Positions 42,862-59,220 of a DNA stretch of 64,000 nt are shown piece after piece (position 1 is the stretch's first letter; the number at the start of each line of letters is the position of its first letter). The translations under genes and the position numbers were made by a program. The DNA is from Utricularia gibba (Eukaryota > Streptophyta > Magnoliopsida > Lamiales > Lentibulariaceae), in the NCBI GenBank assembly GCA_002189035.1, contig NEEC01000016.1, positions 682,001 through 746,000 of the forward strand. Direction: 5' to 3'. The notes under the pieces are model-generated. The model did no database searches. It saw only the letters and a program-made list of their open reading frames with translations, and was not told where the DNA came from.

Positions 42862-45629
42862 TCATTTGCGGCGTTTCTTCAAAAACTGAGCAGAATGACA
42901 AAACCTCTTGAAAGGAAATATTGCTGGTTGACTTGGGGAATGATGCTTTCTTTTCTCTCTTCCTGAAAAAAACAAACATGGCATCAGATCAACGCCCTCC
43001 CCTTCAAGGGAGTGCTCTGTTCACAGCAGATGAACACACGAACATGATCGTACCTGAGGGAAGTTTAAGAAAATCTGCCTTGGGCTCTGGCTTCAGAACG
43101 TCCAGTAGCGCCTTCTCATGCTCTGGGGCAGTCACTGAAGAGCATTTGATGAGCCGTTTATAGGAATCCAATGAATCAGTCTGTGCCGGTGACAAACCGT
43201 CGTATGATTCAGGAGGCTCAGCCATTTCCAGTGACAGGTTTTGGGTACAAGGACTTGGTGATGACAGGGCTTGAAGCTGGCTATCACTTTCAGGGGTGAA
43301 TTCGTGTGGAACATTGTCCGCTTCAAGGCCTTCAAGCTTGCATTTGTGAATCTCAACTTGTGATTCAGAATTCGACACTTGGACATGGGCAGAGTTTGCA
43401 CATTTCGTGGAGTCAGAAAGTTCCATACTTGTTAAACTGAGGGATGAAGATAATTCCATGGGGCTTTGACAAGTTTGTCCAGAAACAGGCACAGCAGATT
43501 CTCTATAAGCCTTTGATGTGGTATCCTGGACTTCAGTTTTGAGAACGGAACTATTTGGCTCCAAGCTGCTTGAGGAAGAAAAAATCCGATGTGGCGTTAT
43601 AACCTTTTCAGTTGAAGACAATAGTGTAGGATCCTCAACACTAGGGGCCGGATAAGAGGCTACCGCATCAGCAAATTGACAGCCTGTAGAAAATATTTCT
43701 GAGACAGCAAATGACAAAACTCCATCTTCATGCAAAATCCTATTGCTGCTTTGATTTAAGGACGCACTGGGTGTTTCATCAATCGAAGGATAACTGGCCC
43801 CTTCACTAGAAGATGAACGTTGATCGCCTTCTACACGAATGACTTCCTCATGCATGGTTGCCATATTACTGATGCCAGCTGGATTTTCACATAACTCAAC
43901 AAGTGACTGACTATTTTCAGCTTTCTTTCCAGAAATTTCAGATGCTGCATCCTCTTTGATCCCCATAGAAGCTACTGAAGAGTTGCTAATGCCTTGTCTA
44001 TCCGAAGCCTTCTTTGTTGTACATAATATATGTTCTTCCATCTGCAAATCATGTGGAGGTGGGTCATTCACATCTGGGGCAGATTGGGTAGGTTTCACTT
44101 CTTTTTCAAGATTGTTCAAGGCCAGAAAAGATTTTTCCAAGTCGTCCAATAAAAGATCACCCCCATCACTTGAAACAGGATCCCATTTAAGAGAGGCTCC
44201 AGATAAAGATTTATCTGGACGAATGTTCACACTAACTGGTATTTCCTCCACTCTAACAGCTTCCTTGTAGAAACGTTTTTTCCTCAAAGCATTCGCTAGG
44301 AGACACCTAAGAAAATCAGAAGACAGAAAATTTTTATACTAATCACGTGATCTAGCATACAGCTTCAGAAAGATTGCCCACCTACAATTATTTGAAACAG
44401 CTTCTCGTGCACGTGCCATAGAAATCCCAGTGATAGAAAATAGATTTGCAACATCCAGAGGACCTCTGAGCTCGGCTAAAGAAGTGGCAGCACTGGAAAA
44501 GATAAGATTCTTGCCCGAAGTCCAACCAACAAGGAGCTGGAATCTCAATGAGGGAACGGAGAGAAAAAATAAACAACATAGTTTATCATCGTCCTCAGGA
44601 GGCATGCTCATCATCCTAATCATTAACTGAGTTTACTATCAAATTTTCTTCCTAGACAACATCATTATTTTTTTGTAAATAAGGTTAGAGCAAAAAGCCT
44701 AATATGGAACTCATTAGGCAAGTTCGTATGTGATCATGTGGATTAAAAAATAAATGAAATTAAAAAGAAACCTGAGGCATTGTCCTACCATACGCTGTAA
44801 GAGGCACATAAGCTACTCACCTTGCAGTTGGAAACCAATTGGCGTCTTGAATGAGCGTCAGCCAGCATACCAGAATATGATATCTCAAAGAACACTCCGC
44901 GCTGAAAACAATGGTTTATCAGACTTCACAGCATCTATCATAATATTTCTAAAAAAATTATATGACGGATAGGAAGCCATACAAATCTACCTAAAGGGCA
45001 AATGAGAGGGGAACTACTACTAGAAGCAAGAATACCTTCATAGCAGCTTTAATCATTGGTAGCTTCAACCTGAAGGGCAACTTCTCCGAAAAATCAATAG
45101 AAATAATATCCAGCTGATGGTTCAAACAAGCAATCAGAAAAGATTGTACATAAAAAAAAAAAAAAAAAAAAACCTCATGCACATTATTCAAGCAACAAAC
45201 CTCCAATGTCTGGCAAGCCTGATCGAAAACATTTTGGTTCATGGGCTTCACAGCCACAATGTCATAACTTCTGAGAATAGGATTCCCGGAATTGATAGCC
45301 GCCGCTTGAGACGGAGTATCTACAACCACTGTGAGGCGAGTATACTGACGAAAAGGGCGTGAAACAGGAACCTGTAATAGTTCTCTGTGGAACTTGACGG
45401 TAGCAAAGAAAGTAGACGTTGGAGTAATCTTTGTAATAGGAAAAAGAGGCGTCGAACACCGATCAGACTCCGACATGATTCCTTTCATTGTACGATTGTA
45501 AGCCACCCCCGTGTACCCGAGCTCCATCGCTTTCACCAAAAGCTTCAATCTGCGGCTCGTTAAGGAAGACTTATCGAAGACCTTACGGTCGGATTCCAGG
45601 TAAGGAATGTTCAGATCGAAAAAACACAT
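42862..45629 (-). CDS. RPP30: RNase P/MRP protein subunit p30 (RPP30/GAF1) with long C-terminal extension
   Basis: PHP-fold protein subunit of RNase P/RNase MRP, acting in rRNA and tRNA 5' maturation; the Arabidopsis form is GAMETOPHYTE DEFECTIVE 1. Exons: 45629-45201, 45113-45036, 44901-44821, 44536-44382, 44306-43054, 42962-42862, about 698 residues. Start MCFFDLNIPY matches the family; an upstream in-frame ATG at 45683 would add 18. The first 260 residues form the p30 barrel (GYTGVAYNRT, YDIVAVKP, LDIISIDFSEKLPFRLK, RGVFFEISYSGMLADAHSRRQ, FSITGISMARAREAV). The rest is a Ser/Glu-rich acidic tail, longer than in the Arabidopsis protein as I recall it (about 580). Spliced in phase, the last exon ends in a basic stretch (FPFKRFCHSAQFLKKRRK), a likely nuclear/nucleolar signal. 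Divergent from histone H4. Confidence 0.9.
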
Positions 45630-46300
<671 letters not shown>

Positions 46301-46564
46301 TGCTTCAAATTCCACTACTCGGAGAATGCTGCTTCAAGTCTTGCTGTCAAGAAAAAAGTTGAAAAGAAACCTTGTGTTCATCGTTATAGTTTTCAGATTT
46401 CTCAGCGGATGCAACTGCTTCGTTGCAATTGATGAGATCAGCTGCAACTAAGAAGCATTCTGCTATAATGTAACAATCCTTCGACTGTCAATCAATCAGT
46501 TTGATCATGTTAAGTGAGATATGAACATTGAGAAGACGGCGCCGCCTTTGCCTTCGTCTTTTCT

Positions 46565-50460
<3,896 letters not shown>

Positions 50461-53134
50461 GAATCAATGATACAGAGATACCAGCAGACGAACACACAAT
50501 TCAATACATCCACCGGAACGACCTGCAACAAAATGGGAGAGAAGTCAATATCAATCATAACCCAACGACAAACGATCACAGAAATTGTAAATCACTAGTT
50601 CAAAATGCTGTAGAACGCACCCAACAGCTGCGACTCTTGCTGGTCTAATCCTGTAAATTAATGCATATCATGAAGACGAACGGTGGAGAAACCGTCACCC
50701 AACTGAAGCGCGAAAGAAGACACTGGGATCCGGAGATGATCATACGATTGCCACCAAATTCCCGTGTTATTATCTGGAGGATCAACCCCCGTTCCTATAC
50801 AAACGAAGTCGCCGTCAACGCCGAAGCTCTCCAACTTTCCATTGCTGTTGTTTCTCAGCTCACTCCACCTAATATATAAACGCAATCCTAAGAAATTACA
50901 ATAATGCCCTCAATCCCACACCCTTCAACGCCACATCTTTTATTACACTCTTCCCGCAATGGCGTTTCCCCTCAAGGGCAAATTCGGGTTCTCAGTTACC
51001 CATGACGTTGCCCCATCAACGGCGGAGTGGGACCAGCAGTTCTCTGCATCATTCCATGGCCAAGCCAGCCAATGAGAAACGCCCAAGTAGGCATTCCTGT
51101 TCCACGTGGCCGTATATTATTAGTTAAAATTTGTTCGAAGTCGTCATGCAATATGCTTCGAGGAAGTTTCCTTTTTTCTTTTTTTTTGTCATACCAGTGG
51201 CGAAGAAGCTTCCAGGAAACTTCCATGGAATAATTTGTTTGAGTCTTGTTCAACCATAAATGAATAGTTTTACCAACTAACTTTTTATTAATACAAAACT
51301 TTTGAAATATAACACCATTTGTTTCATTCTCCTTGTTGACTTTTCAAATAAAAAATCGTTAGTCAAACAAATGTGTCTAGTTTTTGAATAATGAGAACTA
51401 ATTATATACGTCTTTCAAATAATAATGAATCAAAAATAATTAAAATACAAAATTTAAATTAATTATTAATTTTAATTATCAACTCTAATAATAACAATTT
51501 TTCATTTAATTAATTACATAATGATAGAGAGAGTATGTTCTTTGTTGATAAAAATGATGATACCCTAATTGATTTGACATCATTCAAAGATTTAATATGT
51601 TTGATCATACTTTTTTAATACGTTTAATTTATTATGTAGTGATGATCATTATATTAATATTATTTGGTTTGAATTCTGATTTCTAATAGTGGATGCTTTT
51701 TTAGTTTTACTTGATTTTATATTTTTCTAATAATTTTTAACAATTTTTCAAATTTTATTAGCTTTTTTAGTAAAAAAATACTTTATTTTACTATTTTAAA
51801 AATAATTAAAACTACAATGACACATCCAAATCCATAAATGACGAATCTACCCACTGCACTTATATTTGAATGGGCTTGCCGTCAACACTCATGAAAATAA
51901 AAAAAAGACACAATTAAAGTTGTCATCATCCCCATTTAATGAATGATCTACTTCTTCTTTTTTTACCATGATGATGATGATGTTGTAATAAATTAAATGC
52001 AAAACCGCTTGTCTTCTTCAAAAAAAATCAATTATTGGTTTAATAATTATTTATTTATTTTAAATATGTAGTCAATTCTCATATTTGAAAATTGATTTTG
52101 AAAATTACTTCAATTATATTAAAACTAGAAATTGTAATTTCTCTGTTATTCAAAAAAAAATATTAAAATACTATAATATTGATATAAATCTATTTAAAAT
52201 ATTATAATAAATTTGTGAAATAAATATAGCTTATTATAATATTTTATAATATAAACTATTTATAGAATATGATTATTAAAAATATAGGTAAATATTTCAT
52301 TTACTTATAAAAATAGTTTTTTTATTTTTTGAATTATAAATATTAATTGATTTGATGACAATTATTCTTAAAAAATCGAACATATACCAATTTGCATTCT
52401 CAATTTTACTAAAATTAGTTATAAAGTGATTTTTATCTCTTAAAACATTTTGACGATTTTTTCTCCAAAAAAAAATTAAAAGTTTTTCTTAACATTTGAA
52501 AAATGTTTTTAAAAATGGGGACTGATGAGGAAATACAAAATTCGAAATTCGATATTTTTAGGGGTTGATTTGCAATATCGGGTGAGACAGGAAACAATGT
52601 ATTGGGCCGATGCTGAGGAACTAGGAGGCTATAAATAACGGAAATATTTCTGAGGGGCATAAAAAATAACCCCAAATTAGACGACAACTGTCCGCCCATG
52701 TGCACATCATTATTACAAAGGCGCTTTTTGTGTGGGCCCATTTACCACTTTTTTTAATAATTTTATTCCCTATAATTTGATGGAATTAATAATAAGTATC
52801 GTTTTTCTAATCTTGGATGCAAGGACACCTTTTCCCATTTTATATCTAAACATTATTTATATATTTTAAATGCTATTTTTTTAAAAAAAAGTTATTGTAA
52901 GAAGTAGTTTTAACCTTAGAGTATATAAGTATAGTTTTAATCTTGTATAATGCATTTTCTTCGAGGGAGTAAAATGTAAAATCATGATAATTAATTGTTC
53001 GAATCACATAATATCGTACAATAAAAATATAAATAGTTACGATCATAATTATAATTTATGGGAGGTAAAGTGTAGTGACCGGGTATCCATACAAATCAAA
53101 TGAAGGTGTCTTGTGTGTGGTATACGGTCAGGAT
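50461..53134. other. ECA promoter side and long AT-rich spacer
   Basis: 50461-51250 contains the ECA leader, its presumed 5' UTR intron and promoter. 51250-53045 is AT-rich with no gene, no recognisable transposon and only a few less AT-rich patches (52590-52745). 53045-53134 is KCS 3' flank. Confidence 0.5.
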
Positions 53135-54644
53135 TTATTCGAGGAAGACGCGGGGATCATCTACGCCGTTCAAAGTATCGGCGGCATCGTCGCCTTGGAT
53201 CCAACCGTACTTCTTCAGGAAGGGATTGGTGAGATCCTTCTTGGGGAAACTGTCGATCATCCCTTTCCAGATGCTGTGTTCTCCGTCCAGGTCGCGAACG
53301 ACTTCCCAGAGGCAACTGTTGCATTTGAACCCGGCGCCGAAGCTGATCATCAGCACCCTGTCGCCTTTCTTCAGCCTCTTCTTGGCTTCCATGTAGGCGA
53401 GGACGTACCAGAGGCTGCTCGCCGACGTGTTCCCGAATCGGTGGAGGGTCATCCTCGCCGGCTCCACGTCGTACTCGGAGAGTCCGAGGCTCTGGGACAC
53501 CGCGTCGATCACCGCCTTGCCGCCGGTGTGTAGGCAGAAATGATCCACTCCCTTCTTGAAGTTAATGGTGGGACGCGCCCAGCCTGAAAGTTACAGTTGT
53601 AGGAGTAATGAGGGGTTGATTTTCACAGCCTGTACAAGAGTCAAATAATAAGGAAAACGAACCGGGGCCGGCAGCAGCTGCTTTGTTCCACTTCTGAGCA
53701 GCTTTGCGGGCCAGATGGAGGAATGAGAAGCGGAGGAGCTCGGAAATGGGGAGGATTCTGGGGCTGATTTCCTTCAAGTTGTCGACGAAGGCTTTGGTGG
53801 CAGCTTTGGGGAGGTTCTTCCCCAGGAAGAATCCGACGCGGCCGGTGTCGTCCTCCTTCTGCAAACAGCACCCATAGGACTCGTCCTTGGCGCCGTGATG
53901 CGTTCTGACCAGGCACTTGAGCTTCAGCAACGCTTTCTTCTTCAGGGAGGGCTTATTGGTGAGAATCATTGCGCAGCCGCCGGTACGGAAGAGGCAATTG
54001 GCGAGGATCATGGATCTGTCCTTGCCGGTGTACCAGTTGAGGGACAAGGACTCGGAAGTGATAACCAGCGCCTGCACATTTTTCCGGCTCTTGAAAATGC
54101 TCTGCACCGCGTTTATCGAAATCAAGCTGGCGCTGCACCCCATTCCCGTCAAATTGTACACCTTCACATCCTCCCGCATCTTGTAATGATTGATAATCCG
54201 GGCCGACAGCGACGGCGCTGTCGCTAACATGGAGACGTTCACGACGAGGATATCGATCTCAGACGCCCGAATCCTGCTCCGATCCAAAAGCTTCTGCACA
54301 CTATCAACGAAAAACTCGTCCATCTCGCGGAGCGCGTCCGCAATCGCGGCCCCGTCTTCCCGGGACTCAAACACCATCGACGGCGCGTAGGTCTCCTCAC
54401 CCATCCCGGAACCCACCACAGATTTCAGCAGAAACTTATACTCGTCCATCCCCAGAAGCTTGTTCCTCAGAATGACCTCCCCGCAGATCCTGGTGGTGAG
54501 CTTCCTCTCCGCCGGCGGCATGTAGCATTCGTAGTCAAGAAGGTAGCATTCTCCGTGCCTCTTCCTCTCCAGCATCCGCCATAGGAGCAACCCCAAGGGA
54601 AGGAGGGCGATGCAGTAGACAAGAAGAGACAACCAAAATGCCAT
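53135..54644 (-). CDS. 3-ketoacyl-CoA synthase (very-long-chain elongase condensing enzyme)
   Basis: ER-membrane condensing enzyme of fatty-acid elongation (acyl-CoA plus malonyl-CoA), supplying waxes, cutin or sphingolipids. Exons 54644-53663 and 53583-53135 (GT-AG, phase 1) give 476 residues. A single clear N-terminal hydrophobic span ([20 protein letters not shown]) precedes the FAE1/CUT1-type domain. The active-site Cys is in [15 protein letters not shown]. The catalytic His/Asn regions are [11 protein letters not shown] and [20 protein letters not shown], and [21 protein letters not shown] closes the fold. An upstream in-frame ATG exists at 54665. It resembles the KCS3/KCS12/KCS19 group; that grouping and its chain-length preference are inferred from memory. 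Confidence 0.94.
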
Positions 54645-54789
54645 TGCCGTAGAACACACACACACAAATTCGAGCTGTGTGGTGGAGATAAGTGCCAGTT
54701 AGAGCGGGGAGGGGTATTTTAAGACAGCCCTGTTGACCCACTCAGACTCTTTCTAACAGCTGGATTAGACTCAGAAAACTAATGCACTG

Positions 54790-54960
54790 TGCTGTAAATA
54801 TTTAAATTTATTTTTACTTTTTAAAAAATAAAAATAATTTTATTCTATAACAATATCAATTATAAAAATAATTTCATTAAAATTAACTTTAAAATTATTC
54901 TATAAAAATTATTTTTAGAAAAAATAATTAATAATTTACTTTTACATCTATTTCAAGTTT
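54790..54960 (+). repeat. Dispersed AT-rich repeat, family 2, copy 1
   Basis: Matches about 56140-56290 in order and orientation: AATTTATTTTTACTTTTTAAAAA, AATAAAAATAATTTTATTCTA, ACTATAAAAATTATTTTT-like and a TTACTTTT end. Clear pairwise similarity; element type unknown. Confidence 0.6.
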
Positions 54961-55144
54961 TTCATTTATTTATTTAGTTAAAAAAAGTAACTTTACATTT
55001 ATTTTACAGTTTTCTATAAATATTTACAATCTTTTTCTATTTATATCAATGATTTTTAATTCTCTAAAGTATTTTGAAGAAATAAAAATAAACTCTATAA
55101 ATTTTCCAGAAAGTTACTTAAATCTTTATTTGGATCATTTAAAA

Positions 55145-55470
55145 AATTTGGTCACTCTCATATTCGTTATTATATATTAATTTTATATTATAAATGATCA
55201 ATTTTCAATGAGAGTGGAGTCAAATTTCTAATATGTATCACTTTCTCTCCATTTTCAAAAAATATAAATTTATCCGCCACCTTTTTTAATTCACCCAATT
55301 CAAATTTGGTCACTCTCATATTCTTTATTATGTATTAATTTAAAAATTTTATATTATAAATGATCAATTTTCAATGAGAGTGGAGTCAAATTTCTAATAT
55401 GTATCACTTTCTCTCCATTTTCAAAAAATATAAATTTATCCACCACCTTTTTTAATTCACCCAATTCAAT
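55145..55470 (+). repeat. Tandem duplication, unit of about 158-165 bases
   Basis: Two direct copies: 55145-55302 and 55303-55470. Both begin AATTTGGTCACTCTCATATTC and share AATGAGAGTGGAGTCAAA, ATGTATCACTTTCTCTCC and CACCCAATTCAA. The second copy has a short insertion after TATTAATTT and a few substitutions. Similarity is high enough to indicate a recent duplication. Confidence 0.9.
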
Positions 55471-56139
55471 TTTGTTGTCTCATTCAGAAAAATTTCTTTT
55501 TTTCTATTTTAGAACCTTAAAATTTAATCCTTTTGATTTTTTGAATGGGTCAAATAAAACAGAGCATCAACTCATTATTTACTACAACTACCGTACTCTG
55601 TCTTGTTTATTATCCAAATAGTAATAATGAGGAAAAAGGGTGATTGGTGGGCAGTCAGACAGGCAGATGAGAACCGGGATACGTCTCATGTGGGGCCCAC
55701 CCCGTAGCCGTGTCCGCCGCGGGAGGACACCCCACATTCAAAAATCATTATTCACCATCCGACTTGCGTTGAATTCTTAGGAGAAAAAAAGGAATCGCGC
55801 AGAGAGGGGGGGCCGTTATTAGGTGGCGGTTATTACCGGGAATGAATGCGGACAGAGGGACTGTCCACACAAGCAATTTGTGTTGGGAGACGGATAGCAC
55901 ATTTAACCACAACATTCCCTTGCCCTAACACGACACCCGGATACGTTGCGAACGTCGTCGTTTTCGTGGTCCGTTGGGGGTTACGACACGCCATGACATG
56001 AATGCCCCCCCCACTCAACTTCTACCCTCCCGCCGCCCCCACGCGCATTTGGAAGGAGACTCTTTCCCCGGGGGTAAAATAGGCAAATACAAATTCACTT
56101 AGAATTCTTTTGATATTAGATATTATTCAGCTGTGTTAT

Positions 56140-56290
56140 GTAAAATTTTTTGAATTTATTTTTACTTTTTAAAAATAAAAATAATTTTATTCTAGAACAC
56201 TATCAATTGTATAAATAATTTTGAAATTGTACTATAAAAATTATTTTTGAAAAAGTAATGAGTATGTTACTTTTTAAGTATTATTTATAT
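56140..56290 (+). repeat. Dispersed AT-rich repeat, family 2, copy 2
   Basis: Partner of 54790-54960. Confidence 0.6.
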
Positions 56291-56344
56291 TCCTCTAAAA
56301 TAAATTTGAACAGTAAACATAGGTTCTAATTTTTCAAAACACTG

Positions 56345-56532
56345 ATTTAGTATGCTTAAATATAGTGTAATTAAATATATATATATATATAATCAATTAT
56401 ACATAATTTCAAAAATAGAAGTTTGAGTGTATGAATTGTATAAATATATAATTAATTCTCTCCTTTTCCATTTGTGTATATCAATTATATGATTAAGAAA
56501 TGAGTATGTGATTAGTATAATTATATAATACT

Positions 56533-56587
<55 letters not shown>

Positions 56588-56655
56588 TAATTAATCAAAC
56601 AACGGTTTTGTGTGTAAATGTAGATATAAATCTTTTATATTATATTATAAAACAC
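56345..56655 (+). repeat. Dispersed AT-rich repeat, copy 2 (partner of 25098-25335)
   Basis: Carries the same ordered landmarks as 25098-25335: TGTAATTAAATAT, TGAGTATGTGAT, TAATTAATCAAAC and the TTTTATATTATATTATAAAAC end. Enlarged by the AT microsatellite it contains. Confidence 0.55.
56535..56586. repeat. (AT)n microsatellite
   Basis: About 25 uninterrupted AT units inside the dispersed repeat. A likely polymorphic marker and a difficult spot for assembly. Confidence 0.95.
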
Positions 56656-59220
56656 CATCTTAATAATTTTCTTCTTTTTTATATTTACACTAAAAACATG
56701 GAAAGGTATAATTATTATTTTTAAATATATTTTAATTATACAGCCAAACACACCATGTGGATTTCAGGGAACCATACATGAAAGGTGCGTGCTTTGGAAT
56801 TAACAAGATATTGTTTATTAGGTATTTTTAATATAATAAAGATAAGATTTGGTAATTTAATCCCTTCACGAGATGAGATGAGATGAGAAGAAGGTCACTC
56901 TCCCTCATCGCCTAACCGTTGCTTACATAATAGTAATAAGGACGGGGGGCGCCGCCCCAATCGAGGTTGCATAGGACGGACACCAGGCCCCCTCCCAAAT
57001 GACTTCCATACAATCATAACTTCAACACACATATAAATATAAATATAAATAAATAAATATATATATATATAGAATGACGAAATGTCTAAAAGAGATAGAA
57101 TATAAGATCAAATGTTTGATAACGATATCCAATATTAGTTATACATAAGAGCATCTTTAGTGATTTTCATAAATGACGGTATGGATTTCCAGAAATCACT
57201 TTTATTTTTACGGAAATTATTTTTATTATGGGTTATATACTGGAAAAATCATTTTAATGAAACAACGGAAGCCAAAAACGAGTAAAAATGTTCTAAGAAA
57301 GATGATATATTTAAATAGATTGATTTTTTTGATATTATATAAGGTGTTTTTTTTTCTAAAAAATGATAATATAAAACCATAAGTATTAAATATTTGAAAT
57401 GTACAATATCGTATAATAAAAGAGAAATGAGGAAGAGCATAGCATTTGGTATTTGAACCATTTAATAATAAAAGATGTTGATTGTATAAATGGGAAAGAA
57501 TATAAGATTAGATGTTTAGTGATAGTATTTCACATTGATCGTAGATAAAAGAGTTTGCATGTTTAAATATAATAATTTTCCTATATTATTATTAAGGTTG
57601 ATGTAGTGACGAGCCTAATTGCGACTCTGCTGATAATTAATATCGCCTTTAACGGGCGCTAAACCAATGTTTATAAATAAACACGGCAACGTGCCCCTTG
57701 AGTCGTGAGTGCACCTACATCCTGGCGGAGGTGACGTGTACCTCTGTGGGCCCAGTCCTCTGAATTAAATACTTTTTAAAAAGTCAAAACCCGTCTACTG
57801 CGGTTGATGGATTTGTCCGCTGGGAGTTGACTCCGACGATCCGTGGACCAGCGGCTTATACGGCGGACACTCATTCCCTGCTGACGTGGAAATTCTTTTA
57901 TTACATTTTTTTATATATGGTAAGAAGTTACGTGAAGCGAGGGAAGGGTAAGCGACGCGGTGGACCATGCGGTGTCCGACACGGAGCATGTGACGGGTGT
58001 CTGGGGAAATGAAAGACTGTAATTTGCCTGGACAAAAAAGCCCTACGTTCTTCTCGGTAGATATTTCCAGTTGTGTGATACTTCACTGCTTCGCTTCGAT
58101 GTAAATATCTTTCTGAATTTGATCTGAATCACAACCAGAATTAATTACTACTCATAAAAATAATAATAGTTAATTATTGCTGTAAGGTAATTTAAAATTA
58201 AAAAATAAATGAATTATTTTTCATTTTAAAATCATCCTACATGAAATAAGTAACCCATGTGTCCCATGCGCCTCCTCGTCCACTCTTCATGTTTTTTTAA
58301 AATTAGATTTGATATATTTTTTATTTATTAATGAGTATCGATTGAATTTTTATATACTGAATTGAAACGAAGAATAAAAAAATTTTAATTTTTTTATAAA
58401 TATTATTGAATACAATCCAAAAAATTATTGATTTGAATTGAAATAGTGGTCTCTCGTCTTTTAATGTACATGTTACTGCTCTCGAGGGCATTATGGCACT
58501 TGGATCTGCTATGGTTGACCAAAAACGACGTCGTCTATCTGGGGCCATGTTTTCGCGTGACAAGGAGAATGGGCCTGGGCCCATTTGTAACGGTGTGGAG
58601 GAATATAGTTTTAAATATAGCGTGATTTATAAATTTAAATATGAAATATATTTGGTATATAAATTGTTTACCATTATCTGAAATATTAATTTAATTTAAT
58701 ATATCGAATATTAATAGTAAATAAATACACCTTTAAAAATAAATTTAAATTGTCTCTAGACTCCAGTCCATTTTCGACTGGCGCGTTGTCTCGCTCGCCT
58801 GACATGGGCATCGCTCTGGGGATGCCTTTTTCCGATGTGCTGCCGGAATGTGCGCCCATCGGCGTCTCTGTCGAGACTTCCGGTGGTAAGTTCCAGTCTG
58901 TTTCGTCAGGATGGTTCCCGATTGTTCCAATTATGCTGGCCTTTTGCAACAAAATCCCTCTCACGAGGGCTCATATTTCTGATGGATCTATGATACGCTT
59001 TGGTCAAAGCAGCAATATGTATTTTGTTTGTAACCCGAGTTGGGGGAGAACTGCGCAATCCCGTTGCTCGGGGCCGCCTGCGCCGCCATGGGATGGATTG
59101 GTGCTTTTGTTTCAGAGGAGATGGGATGACTACATTGGATTCAGTTTGAAAGATCGGGGGAGTGTCAAAGCAAAACTGATATAACATAGTAAAAAAGGAT
59201 GGGGAATTGGAGTGTCCTGA

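Larger units (their letters stand above)
54645..59220. other. Gene-poor, repeat-containing 4.6 kb spacer
   Basis: 54645-54740 is the KCS leader side. The rest alternates AT-rich repeats (see entries) with GC-rich islands at 55640-56090, 56930-57000, 57640-58080 and 58740-59190. None of the islands encodes a protein I recognise; the last one holds an open frame on each strand and probably includes EXO70 3' UTR. Confidence 0.5.

Noticed and set aside
58750-59184. 144-codon plus-strand frame as a real gene
   Set aside because: No recognisable domain, no clear promoter and a position just beyond EXO70; kept only as an observation.
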